DNA from: Sporobolomyces roseus
Lineage: Eukaryota; Basidiomycota; Microbotryomycetes; Sporidiobolales; Sporidiobolaceae
Assembly: GCA_016617785.1 (NCBI GenBank)
Contig: JADILM010000007.1
Coordinates: 310,001 to 374,000, forward strand
DNA: 64,000 bases
Reading direction: 5' to 3'
The notes under the pieces were generated by a model that worked only from the letters and a program-made list of their open reading frames with translations, made no database searches and had not been told where the DNA came from. Of the stretch, positions 48,587-59,613 are shown piece by piece (position 1 is the first letter of the stretch; each line of letters opens with the position of its first letter). A program made the position numbers and the translations under genes.

Positions 48587-49583
48587 ATGTCGACTAGCCC
48601 ACCACTCGACTCGCTAGGGGACTGTGTCGTGTGTGGAACTCGAACTCCAACTCGTTGTTCTGAATGTGCTTCGAACGGGACTGAGTGGATGTATTTCTGC
48701 TCGGGGGAACATCAGAAACTTGTGAGTAGCTCTCCCATACTTTCTAGCTATTCAGTCGCTTATTTGAGGTGATGTTGAAACCCCTCTCTCTCCTTGATCT
48801 CACAACTCTCCGTTCTCCTCCTCTCTCCCTCCTGTAGATCTATCGATCACACAAGAGAGTGTGCGGAAAACTTTCGACTCCTCTACGATGGCCGATACTG
48901 AGCAAGAAAGAGGCGGATCGCTACAAGATTATGGGTTCTCATCTTCACGTTCCTAATCAGCCAGACAGAACGTTTGCGGAATCGGTGACGTTCAGTTCAG
49001 GAGTACCTTACGATGTGAGTGTCTCAGTACAACCTCACCACCGCATTAAAGAGCAGCTACAGACATAATTTCGCTTCTCTCTCTATAGGAACTTCTAGAA
49101 ACCCTGCAAAAGCCTTACGAAGGAGACGGTTACGACGGACCAGACCACCACAAGTTTAATAGTCTCGCATTGCTACGAGCTGGAAGCCGTTTTGCAAGGG
49201 GCCAAACACCGACATCCGACGGATCGGTCAATCGTTCGAAAAGCGATTTCGAACTTCTGGAACACCTTGGAGACGGAGAGGAGGCTTTCGAACTGGCGCT
49301 CGACGTGCTCGCTAAGATATGCCCGACACTGCCGACGATCTGCCGAGTCGAGCCTTGGTTCAATCAGGTGATGCACAGGTGCATCATCCTATACGATTTG
49401 GTCGCCAAAGTGCTCAATCGCGCGAAGACAGACATTGTTGACGTCGTTGTTGTTGGTATGCTATACAATACAAAGGAACTTACGAAGTTGTTGGAACGTG
49501 ACATGTCACGAACCCATCCTCAACACGCGAAAGATCTATCGAGGCAACTGGAAATTCTGGCTCAAACAGTCGAGATTCGTTGA
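48587..49583 (+). CDS. MYND-type zinc-finger protein, subfamily II (array gene G)
   Basis: Exon 1 (48587-48721): SLGDCVVCGTRTPTRCSEC, GTEWMYFCSGEHQKL. Exon 2 from 48838: IYRSHKRVCGKLSTPLRWPILSKKE, SSGVPYD. Exon 3: ELLETLQKPYEGDGYDG, EEAFELALDVLAKI, EPWFNQVMHRCIILYDLVAKVL, TELLERDMSRTHP-like C-terminal helix (LLERDMSRTHPQHAKDLSRQLE). Closest in exon 3 to gene B, its mirror-position partner. The WW of the C-terminal motif is WF here. Sixth ligand His. Function unknown. Confidence 0.87.
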
Positions 49584-50090
49584 CTCGCATAAGGTGATCT
49601 GATTTCGTTACTTGCTACTGTGAGTGAATCCTGGAAAGCTCCTCGTAACTTTGACTCAAAATCGCTGATACCTTGCCTGACAGGTTACAAATGTTGTTGT
49701 AGTATTCCCCAGATCTCGCGCAAACTACCTTATACTCGATTCAATCCTTCCACAAAACGACTTGGCTATCTTCGAGCCGAGGAGAACGCAGAAGAGGTCG
49801 ACTTCGTCGGGAAGGAAGCAGAATCGCTGCGTTGGCTTGAATCTCTCGCTTCCAATTCTCAGCTCTTCGGATCTTCGACGTCTCCCGCCGCTGTCGGAAG
49901 ACATCCATCGACGCTCTCTATCCGTCATCATCCGCTCATTCGTTGAGAACGTCGACCGGACTTTCCGCGGTCCACTTTCGATTCCCTCCCTCTCCTCGTC
50001 CCGCTTCTCTCTTTCTTTCCTCTTCTTCCCATCCGTCTTTCAACTTCACTCAACTCCTCAATATTCCTCAACCTCGCCCGATATTCAAGC
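49584..50090. other. Promoter of array gene H and 3' flank of gene G
   Basis: Holds the shared stretch CTCGCTTCCAATTCTCAGCTCTTCGGA (about 49844-49870) and the 18-bp element (49954-49971). The segment from about 49925 to 49985 is almost identical to the reverse complement of the region before gene A. Confidence 0.65.
49954..49971 (+). promoter_or_regulatory. Shared 18-bp element GACCGGACTTTCCGCGGT, gene H
   Basis: Fourth identical copy, about 120 bp before the ATG, embedded in about 60 bp of near-identity with the gene A promoter. Confidence 0.7.
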
Positions 50091-51044
50091 ATGTCCTCCT
50101 CGACGATTCCTCCATCTCCCGTCGATTCAGGAGAGTGTGTCGTTTGCGGTCAAGTGACGACGACTCGTTGCTCAGCTTGTGCGAGTCACGGTACTGAATG
50201 GATGTACTTCTGCTCAAGGGATCATCAGAAACTTGTGAGCTACTCGCTTATTGCGTTTGATCGTCGAAAGCTGACTCCTCATTTCTGCCCTTTCTCGCTT
50301 TTCCTCCTCTCCTTCGTCCCATCTCTGCATTGCCCTCTTACTAACCTCTCTAGATCTGGTTCGCTCACAAGCGAATTTGTGGCGTCAACTCGAATCCCTT
50401 CAAATGGCCATTATTGACGAAAGAAGAAAGGTTGGAGATACTCGAGCTTGTTGAGGTCATGCACGACTTTGACGGAGGGAGCTTATGGGCAATCCATCCC
50501 CGATTAACCCTGGGGTTCACCCTGGAGGTAAATTCCCAAACAATTGCGATTCGACGACCGAAGTTGACCTCTTTCTCTTGAACAGGCGGCTCTCTCATGC
50601 ATCAGCGAAGACACGTGTGTACGAGCTGTCGGACCAGACGCACTCGAACCCCTGCTCAGCAGCATTCGAGGGACTGCTACCATGGTCAAGATGACTTTGA
50701 GGCGAGATGAGAGATCAGCAGAAGCTCGTCTTTGGAGGAATCAAACAACCGGCGAGGAACCTTTTTCTCTAACCCAGAACCTCCTCCATATATGGCAGAC
50801 CTGGGAGCATCTCGATCAGGACTACCCTTGGTGGAGTGAGATGTGTCATCGTTTGCTCATCTTGGTCGCAATCAACTGCCATCAACTGAAGAAAGGTACT
50901 CCACTTAGTCCCGAAGACCCGCTCTCGGCTTACTCTCGCAGACAAATCGATGGTGTTCTCAGGAATAAGGTTTCCCAGACTCACTCGAAGGAAGCGCTCT
51001 ACATGATCGATTTGCTCGACCGTACTTTCGACGGCAAGGACTGA
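50091..51044 (+). CDS. MYND-type zinc-finger protein, subfamily I (array gene H)
   Basis: Outermost gene of the right array. Exon 1: MSSSTIPPSPVDSGEC, CVVCGQVTTTRCSAC, GTEWMYFCSRDHQKL. This last part is subfamily II-like (SRDHQ) in an otherwise subfamily I gene, hinting at exchange between subfamilies. Exon 2: IWFAHKRICGVNSNPFKWPLLTKEERLEIL, and runs to a GTAAAT donor. Exon 3: AALSCISEDTCVRAVGPDALEPL, EEPFSLTQNLLHIWQTW, YPWWSEMCHRLLILVAINCHQLKKG. Its promoter matches that of gene A over about 60 bp. Sixth ligand His. Function unknown. Confidence 0.86.
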
Positions 51045-51606
51045 GAAGGAGGAGAGGTCATACATAGAATAGCCTCTGGCAAATTTTTATCCTGAAACTT
51101 GAATCTATCGCGACTAGCAAAAGTCTAGCGAGCTGGGAGAGAAAGGTCGTCGCAATTTTGCGAGTCAAGATCGAGAAAAGCGGAAAATGCAATTACAACT
51201 GATAAGGTGTGCAAGTCAAGAGGTGAGGACGATCCTATGTAAGTACTGAGGGGAGGAAGAGGTAAAGGGTATAAGGAGGAGTTGAAGAAAGGTCGAAGAA
51301 GAGGAAGAAAAAGGGAATATTGGCGAAAGAAATGCGAAGAAAGTCGAAAAGGGATATACGAATTGGGGGACGGTAGCGTCGGTATCGACGGTGAGGGATG
51401 ACGGGCTGGAGTATATGAGCGTAGATGAGAAGAAGAAGAGGGGTGGGCGTAGGAGGGAGAACGAATGCTGAAAGAAGTGTGCGAGGAATTGTTGGAGGTA
51501 CGAAGGAAAAGCGAGGGAAAGATAGGAGTGAGTAATGCGAAGCGAGCAGGGTTTGTGTCGGTGTCGGGGTGAAATGATAGTAGAGAATGTGTCGATCGTA
51601 TTTCCC
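51045..51606. other. Convergent intergenic region between array gene H and CDC5
   Basis: 3' flanks of two convergent genes. It has purine-rich stretches (about 51240-51330 and 51420-51470) and an ATTTTGCGAGTC motif near 51153. No gene supported. Confidence 0.4.
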
Positions 51607-54600
51607 TTACTTCGCCTCATCCTTTCCTCCTCCCTCCTTCTCCTTCGCGCCTTCCTTCGCTTGATTCAACTTCCTCAAGCTAAGCGTCTTCAACACATCC
51701 TTACAATACTCGACTTTGCCCAACAAATACCTAACTTTCTCCAACCTCTCCTTGTCCCTCTCGTTCATTCCCTTCGTCTCGTCGTAGTGTCCGTACTGAG
51801 CTGCCAAGTCGAAGAGAGTCTGAAGGGAGTAGGTAGTGAGGGTGAAGGAAGGGTCGATGAAAGTGAGAGTTTGACCGAGAGAGGTAATGATCAATTTCGT
51901 ATGATCGTAGAAATTGAACTGTACTCAACAAGACACGGATCAGTATCCACTCTCCAGCTGGAGCAGATGAGACGGTAAACGCACTTGAAGAACGTCGTTT
52001 GACATCTTGAATACGATAGCATTCTTCATTCGATAATACTTGACCAAGAAATCCATATTCTTCTTCCTCTCGACATCCTCGAACGTCCATGGTACATCTC
52101 GACGTAGAGTCTTGGCCATATAATCTTCGAAATATCGGAGTAGGTATGCTTTACGATCTAGTTCAGAAGGGATCGAAGCGAGGTTGTGATGTCTTCGAGT
52201 ATAGACGTTGGATTTCCGTTGTGAGATGTAGTCGAAGTTTCTGAAAGAGCGCGCAGATAGAGTCAGCATGTAGCTCGGGTGGAGTAGAAACGAGAGGGAG
52301 AAAACTCACTCTTTATCGGGAGAGAGGACCATTGTTGTAGAATCGTTGAAATATAATCCAGCAGTTCCATCCGTCAAACTATAAGCCGTCCCGTATTTGT
52401 GAGTGTAGTCGACCCAACTCGTGATGAAGACTTTCGGTTGTTCCGTCTCGACTTCTCTCAATCGAGGGAGTTCTTCTGGAGAGTTTGCCGCGAGGAACGA
52501 TTCGAATAGTCGATAAGTCGCTTCGTAGAGTGTTCGAGACGGGTGAGACGTCGTATGAGGTTTGAGAGTCGAAGTTGGTTGTGGTTGTTGAGCGGCAGAA
52601 GGGGGAGGAGCGAGATCGAGTTGAGCTTGTGCAGCTGCTCGTCGATGTCGAGATCTCGGAGTTCCAGGATCGAGTGAAGAGGCTGTCGTAGGTACATTCT
52701 CTTTGTGTTGTTCGGTTGGGGGAGTGATCGATCTCGAAGCGGGAACTGAACTCGAACTGGAACTGACAGTTCTGGTTCGTGAAGGGTGGAATGAAGGTTG
52801 TTGAGGAAGAGCGGAAGTCGAAGAAGACGAGGTGATGCCGGCTGAGGATGCTGACGCTGCTGCAAGTCGTCGTTGAAGGGTTTGTTCGGTTGAGTTTGCT
52901 CGACGAGGATTTTGAGCGGACGCAGAAGGTGAGACCATGAGAGGTTTTCGGGCAGATCTAAAGAAAGCGCCTCATCGTCATGATCAGAGCGAGCGGAGAG
53001 AAAGGGAGACACGAGAGAGAAACATACCGGAGTAGCTCGCTGATTGGACTTTCTGGAGCAGTAGCAGCCTTGACTTCTTTCTCGACCCTTCCTTTCGCCT
53101 CTCTCTCTTCCTGAGTACCTCCTCTGACCCTGACCATCCTCTTCCTCCTCTCTTTCTCCTCCTTCTCCCTCTCCCTCTCCCTCTCGTCCTCACCACTAAT
53201 CTCTTCTTCGACCGCCTCTGCAACCGCTTCCAAAGCTTGCATAACGGGAGGTTTGACACCACCCGCAGCTTCCTCCCTTCCATCCCCTACTTCAACTTCG
53301 ATGACTCCCGCAGCTCTCTTGACCCTCGCGAAGTTCTCTCGAGCTTGTCGTTTCGTCATGTATCGCCATTCTTCGATACAACCTTTCGCACCTTCTGCTT
53401 CGGCACATCGAGGTGAGATGCGAGAGGGGAAAGGACCGGTGACGAGGAAAGGGTGAGCGAGAATTTCGGACAAGGTAGGTCGTTCAGATGGAATCGGTCG
53501 AAGAATCCAGGTGATCAAGTCTTCGGCTTCAGCTGATAGTGGAATCTCCTTTGGGAACTCGTAGACGTTGTCTCGGATTTTGCTACATTCGCAAAGACCA
53601 AGCCGAGTCAGCTCGTAAGTCGAGGCAGAGAAGCGAGAGTTTTGAGACGCACCGATAGATGTTCTTGACATCTTTCGTTTGAAACGGAGGTTTACCGATG
53701 AGGAGAGTGTAGAGAATGACTCCGATACTCCAGATGTCGACCTCGAATGAATGTCCACCTTTCGTGTCAAACAGGATTTCAGGAGCGATATAATTCGGAG
53801 TTCCACAGATCGTCCTGTTCTCCTCACCCCTTTGATCAGCACTCTCTCGTCATGACAGGAGGGGGGGAGAGGCGTAGACGTACTTTTTGCGTTCACCAGG
53901 GAATTTGACCAATGCAGCTAAACCGAAATCTCCTACTCTCAAATCCATATTATCGTCCAACATCAAGTTTCCCAATTTGAGATCCCGGTGAATGACTGAA
54001 TTTGAATGCATATAATCGCATGCTCCGACGAGTTGGGTTAGGTAGTATCTAGCTTCAGGTTCAGAGTATCTTCGTCTTCGTCGCAAGAGATCAAGGAGTG
54101 ACTAAATCGTTGGTCTCTCCAACATGTTAGCAGCGACTCTCAAGGTTACAGCGAGATGGAACGACTTACACCTTGAGCGCAGAGTTCGAGTTGCATGTAA
54201 ACGTTGCCTTCATCTTCGAAACAATGTTCGAATGCGATAATATTCGCATGATCCATCGATTGGTGAATTTTGATTTCCGCGAACAGCTACAATTTCACCC
54301 TCCTATCATCAGCGCATTCCTATCAGAGCGATAGAACGAAAGAATGCGTACCTTTGCTTTAGTTTTAGTTGATTTCAGTTGCTGTTTGTCGATTACTTTC
54401 AAGGCTTTGTTCGTAATCCCATCCGGTTCAGTACAGAGGTAAACGCGAGCGAAGCCACCCTATTCGAATTCACACACTGTCAGTATCTAGCCCACATCGA
54501 GAGAGAGATAGAGCAAGTGTGAGAGGACGCACTTCTCCCAAGAGTTGACCTCTTTGAAGCCATTCATTGTCTCTCCTGATTTGATCTGGTGGTGGACCCC

Positions 54601-54919
54601 ATTGTTCAGTCAGTTTACTCCTATCCTTCTTCTTGTCTTCCTTGACTGGTTCGACTGCTCCTTGTGCTGCTGTTGGAGGTTGAGAGTTCAATGTTGAGGG
54701 ACGATTCAACTTGTCCTGCATCTGTTGAGAGGGCGCGATTGGATCTCGCATAGGTTGTGGAGGTTGAATAGATTGTAATGGGCGGGTTGAAGATGCTGAA
54801 CGAGCTAGTTGAGGTCGAGAGAGTCCAGTTGATTGAGTCGAGGAGGAAGACCGAGAAAGAGGTCGAGTAGAACTAGTCGCTGGCTGCAAGGTGTCCGGTT
54901 GTCGAGGATGGAGTAGCAT
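51607..54919 (-). CDS. CDC5: Polo-like kinase Cdc5/Plo1
   Basis: Mitotic polo kinase, acting at spindle poles, kinetochores and the division site. The N-terminal leader is Ser/Pro/Gln-rich. The kinase domain has LEGGGFARV-type loop ([15 protein letters not shown]), [51 protein letters not shown] and KPPFQ. The T-loop Thr in [10 protein letters not shown] is present. A highly charged Glu/Arg linker ([20 protein letters not shown]) follows. Two polo boxes end the protein. The first has [31 protein letters not shown], with the phosphopeptide-binding Trp. The second has [11 protein letters not shown], with the His-x-Lys pincer. About ten exons. Confidence 0.94.
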
Positions 54920-55350
54920 ACAATTCTCCTTTGACTGTGCGATCTGACTGAGAAGTGAATGGGAGAGAGAGAGGGGAGCGGTTTTCAGTCAACTTTAGAA
55001 ATACAAACTTTCAGTTCTACCTCTCTCAAGCACTCTAATCTGGTTCGCAAAATAGCCTAGAGTATAGTACAGCTTCGTACGTTACTCTACACGGTCAACA
55101 AAAATTCAGTAGGAAAACATCGCCTCGAATCGACCGACTCGAGTCGCAGCACAACCTCTCCTAGCTCCTTTCTCTCCCTCACACTCCTTCTAAAACGACT
55201 TTCGACTGTATATACGTTAGTAGAACACACGACCGCTCAGTTCCGACAGTTCACACTCTTCCCTTCCTCCCTCCCACTTTGACCGTCGTCATAGTTTGGG
55301 CAAGCTAGTCTCTCCTCTATCCTCTCTGGTTCTCTCGAATGGATACCTAG
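54920..55350. promoter_or_regulatory. Bidirectional promoter CDC5/RING gene
   Basis: 431 bp between divergent start codons. It contains TATATAC near 55207 and AT-rich patches around 55005 and 55090. CDC5 is cell-cycle regulated in fungi, but I could not assign a specific factor site. Confidence 0.45.
55339..55350 (+). promoter_or_regulatory. Three-codon uORF abutting the RING-gene start
   Basis: ATG GAT ACC TAG (Met-Asp-Thr-stop) ends at the base before the main ATG, so stop and start codons are directly adjacent (TAGATG). This could reduce translation of the main frame or work through re-initiation. It acts only if transcription starts upstream of 55339. Confidence 0.6.
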
Positions 55351-58300
55351 ATGACAACACCACCCACGAATCATCCACCACCTCCTACTACTACTGAATT
55401 CGGTCCAGCCTGGTTGAGGAATCCAAAGACCTCTCCCAAGAAACACAAATCTCGAACTCCTTACTCTGCCAACGCAGCTAATGCAGCCGCTTCCTCTTCT
55501 TCTTCGATCTCGTTACTCAATCCACAAGCTTCGACTTCATCCCTCACTCTAGCTCAACCCGCTGAACCTCCTTACCTCGCTCACAAACATCGATATCATG
55601 GTCAACTCACTCTCGTCGCACCTGACAACTCGGCTAGAGCTAGACAGGCAGGAACGGTGGATCCACCAGAAATGAGAATCGATGCGAGAGGAGGGTTTGG
55701 CTTACCTGGAATGGACGAGGAGGAAGGAGTCGAGGATGAAGACGGAGAAGGAGGAGGAGGAGGACAAGCGAGAAAGATTAGAAAGAAAGTAAAGAAGAAA
55801 AAGAAGAAAGAAGAGGAACAGCAACGGCAGAGGCAGATCATGCAGGCTGTTAGTAACGCGGGAAGAACTCCTAGCACAAGTTCGAACGCCCCAGTTGGAA
55901 GCGGAGGAGGGGGTCAAGCGATTGGAGCGACTCCTGGTGGACCAAACGAGATGGCGAGATCGTCAAGTGGTCAAGCTATGTTGACGGTACCTAGTGGAAA
56001 TGAGCCGCGAGAGAGAAGGAGTAGATCCCGTTCAAGAAATCGAAGAACCGACGAACGAACAACTACGAGTGAGTCTCACTAATGCTGCTTTATTCACTTT
56101 ATCTGTGCTGACATGAAGTCGATGTAGACCAAACACCAGCTCGACCATCTCAGAATCTCACAAATTACAGACCTACTCCCTCGACCGAAGCCACCTCTAC
56201 TAATCCAGCTCCTTCCTCTCGTCGACCTCGTACTTCACGTCCCGTCCCCGCTCCTCCTCCTCCTTCTTCATCATCTCACCCCGTAGCCGTTCATCGTCGC
56301 TCGTTATCTCCAAGCTACATGCCCCCTCCCGCTCACGATCACCTAGAATCTCAAGTCTCTCTCGGCCTCTTGGATCCTTCTATCCTCCTTTCTCCCCCTC
56401 CACCAGCCTATGATCCACCACCACCAATCTCGCTTCCTCTTGATCCACCACCCCCAATATCTGCGCCATCTCTCCATCAGCCCAGAAGAACGTTATCTGC
56501 GTCTGCCTCGACAGTCGACTCGGAAGAGGATGAAGAAAGTGATGACGATGGAGGAATTGCAGATCCTCTCGTTATGGCATGGGAAGAGGATCGTTTGACT
56601 GGATTATATAGTCTCGACGAACGGATAGCGAGGGACATGGAAAGACGTCGTTTGGCTTCCGAATCTCTCAACCCGTCTCCAGGTGAACCTCCTGATCCCA
56701 ACTCACCAGAAGTGGCACCTGAAGAACAGGAGGAAGAAGTACCGGGACAGGAGAAAGACGATTTGAATGAGATTAGACAAGCGGAGGCTTCGAGGGATAA
56801 CAGGAGGTTGTCGAGAGCTTTGAGTAGGCACGCGAGTCGGAGGTATGCGGGTAGTCGAAGGAGTACGATGTTGATGGGAGCTAGTTCGAGTGGGTTGGGC
56901 GCATTGAGGGAAACTAGAGAAGGAGCTGAATCGACTTCACCGGTTCCTCAATCTACCTCACCTTCACCTTCGAACCTACCCACACTTGTCGAGCCTACAC
57001 TAGCTTCAACTCGACCGTCGCCTACCCCTCAGACACGGGATCTTTTCGTCCTACCTCCGCTCATGACCCCTGCAGAATCCTCAGCGATAGCGGCAGAGTT
57101 CCCATCTCCCTCTCCCTCTCAAGCTTCTCCTTCCCTCTCAAACTCCCCTTACATAAGCGATACAGAAGACGAAGCGATCCCACCTCTACCCGCATCACCT
57201 CTCGCGAAGCAAACGAACGAAGAAAGTGAAGAGGATGAAGGGGAGGAGGAGACTGAGGAATCGGAGTTGGCGAGGAGAGTGACGAGGAGTGGGAGGGAGA
57301 TGGCCGTGTTGGCGGCGGAACGAAGGGCGAGAATGGAGAGGGAAGAGAGGGAACGAAGGGAGAAAGGTATGGCGATTGAACCGGTTGAGGAGGAAGAAGA
57401 TGGAGAAGAGAAGAAGAAGGAGAATCAAGAATTTCAGGCACCGGACACGGACATTGAGACGAAATCAGTCGAGATTGCTCAAGTACCTCCTTCGACCACG
57501 ACGACGACGACGGCAACTCGACGCGACGACAGTCACAAGCCTCTAGCTCAAGCTCCGAATTCTGAAAGCTCGGCGACAACATCTCAGCCAACTGTTCCAG
57601 CCAGACGTCGCAATCCAACTCCGCCAGATTCAGAACTCTCGTTTAGTCAACCTTCTTCTCGATCCTCCTTTCCTCGACCCGCTGCTCCACCGCAACTCGT
57701 TCCTATTCAGCCAGAGACAACTCCAATCACATCCTCCTTTCCCGTGCCACCTCTCGCTCGATCAAATCCTCCTCCAGTTCCCCCTCGGCGCTCGATCGGT
57801 CGAAGGAGTCTCGATGAGCCATTACCAATCGGCGTCACTTCGACGCCACCTCTTACTCTCAATCGCAATACAAGTGGTCGCCGTGCACCTCCGCCCCCTC
57901 CTCCACCTCGAGAAGTCGCTCATCGTAGTTCAGTAAGATCGATTGCGGCAGCTCTCAATGGTACACAATCAACTCCTTCTTCTCCCCGCTCAAATAATCC
58001 TCATCCTCCTGCCTCTTCGTCAGCTCCGATCAGATCAGCAGCCAGTTTCTCGTACTCAACTGGGCCAGAATCGTTCGACTCGGCATCCGTTGGTTCTGCC
58101 TCAACTTATCCTTCGACTCTTACTGGACCTCGACCTGTCCCTGATCCTCTCACTACACCGTCCCTTACAGCGGCACATCAGTCACTGAGTAGTTCAGCAC
58201 CCGCTTCCTCGTCTCTCCCTCCTCTCGACAACTCGCCGCAATCCGCTGCCTCTGCTCCTCGTCGACATCGTCCATTACCGATCCCACCACAAGCACTCTC

Positions 58301-59221
58301 ACAGGATCGAATAGATGCCTTTACAGCTCTCCGAGCAGTTCAAGGTGCTCTAAGCCCTACCGAATCGAGTCCCCTTCCGATTCCCGTTCCTCCATCTGAA
58401 TCCGTTCCCTCTCCATCTACCTCCACATCTCGACCGCCTCTCCGTCCTCGCATCTCGTCTTCTTCGAGCTCGTCTTCGCTCGAGAATCCAGGACCTCCTT
58501 TACCACGAAGACCGCCAACAACGAGACCAGAGGAACAATTGAGCGCTTACACAGACTTGGACTTGCTCCTCGCTCGACTTGAAGGTGAGGCTGCCAATTC
58601 AGATGACGAGACACCTCGAACGACGGAACAAGGAGTTACTAACGGTGGTGAGGGAGAAGATGGGAGAAACTATGATGTCTGTTCCCTTTTCCTACGCCCT
58701 TCTATCGTGAAATTCACTGACATCGATTCTTCTATGGTTCAGGATCTGTTGACGCTTGGAGAAATCATGGGCAACGTTGCACCGGCAGGAGCGAGCCCCG
58801 AAGAGCTCGCCGAGCATTTGACGGTCGCTCCAGTCGAGCTCGAGAGGAGAAGGATCGATAAACGTGGGAAAGTCAAGACTAAGCTGAGTGTCGTCGGGGT
58901 TAGGTGTGTCGATTGTTCGGTACGTCGGCGCTCCCTTACTGTCTGCTCCCAAGAACGAGACGCTGATTCAGATTGAGGGAACAGATTTGTATGTCGAGAT
59001 TCAAAGTGGATGATTCTGCGGTCGTCCTTTCGAACTGTCTACATATGTAAGTGGTTCATTTGGGTTAGTAGAGAAGCGAACCTTTGACTCACCTTAGGGT
59101 ACCATCTTACAGTTTCCACGAGAAATGCATTCGATCTTGGTTTCGACGCAGCCGAGTCTGTCCAGTCTGTCGTGCTCAAGTCTTCCCAGATCGCCCACTA
59201 GTAGATCTCACCGCACCTTGA
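55351..59221 (+). CDS. Large proline-rich protein with C-terminal RING-H2 finger (putative E3 ubiquitin ligase)
   Basis: Most of the protein is disordered: Pro/Ser-rich, with acidic patches (EEDEESDDDGG, EESEEDEGEEETEES), polybasic coiled coils (RKIRKKVKKKKKKEEE) and polyproline runs. The only clear domain is at the C-terminus, assembled from three exons: CSICMSRFKVDDSAVVLSNCLHI, then FHEKCIRSWF, then RRSRVCPVCR. Spacing is C-X2-C-X15-C-X1-H-X2-H-X2-C-X10-C-X2-C, a complete RING-H2. LTLGEIMGNVAP lies shortly before it. The protein ends at LVDLTAP then TGA. No transmembrane segment seen. Its substrate is unknown; the polyproline and charged stretches suggest a scaffold-type E3. Confidence 0.8.
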
Positions 59222-59613
59222 TCCTATTAGCCGCTTCGACCGCCCGGAACTCCTCTCCTCTCCTCGTTTTCACTCCCGACGTTCCTCCTCATTTAGTCGC
59301 ATATAATCTTTCTTTCGTTCACTTTCTTACCTGCATACCTCGTTCACATTGGCAGCTTCTCTTGCTCTCACAACTCGCAATCCTCTTACGATTAATCTAA
59401 TGGGTACAAGAAGCGAGAAACGAACGAAAGATTCGTTTCGAAAACAGCTGCGACGCCTCGTCTCTCGTTATTCATTGCTCTTTCGTAATCACTCAGATCG
59501 CTACCACTGCTCATACGGTCAGCTCTCTCGGTATGATCGAGATGGACTGTTGATGAGCTTTTCAAACTCTGCGAAAGTTCAACCATTTCCTTCCACCTTC
59601 AACTTGTCCAACA
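59222..59613. other. Intergenic, NOC4 promoter
   Basis: 392 bp with no recognised gene. It has pyrimidine-rich sequence near 59250-59290, and CTGCGAAAG lies about 40 bp before the NOC4 start. Confidence 0.4.
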
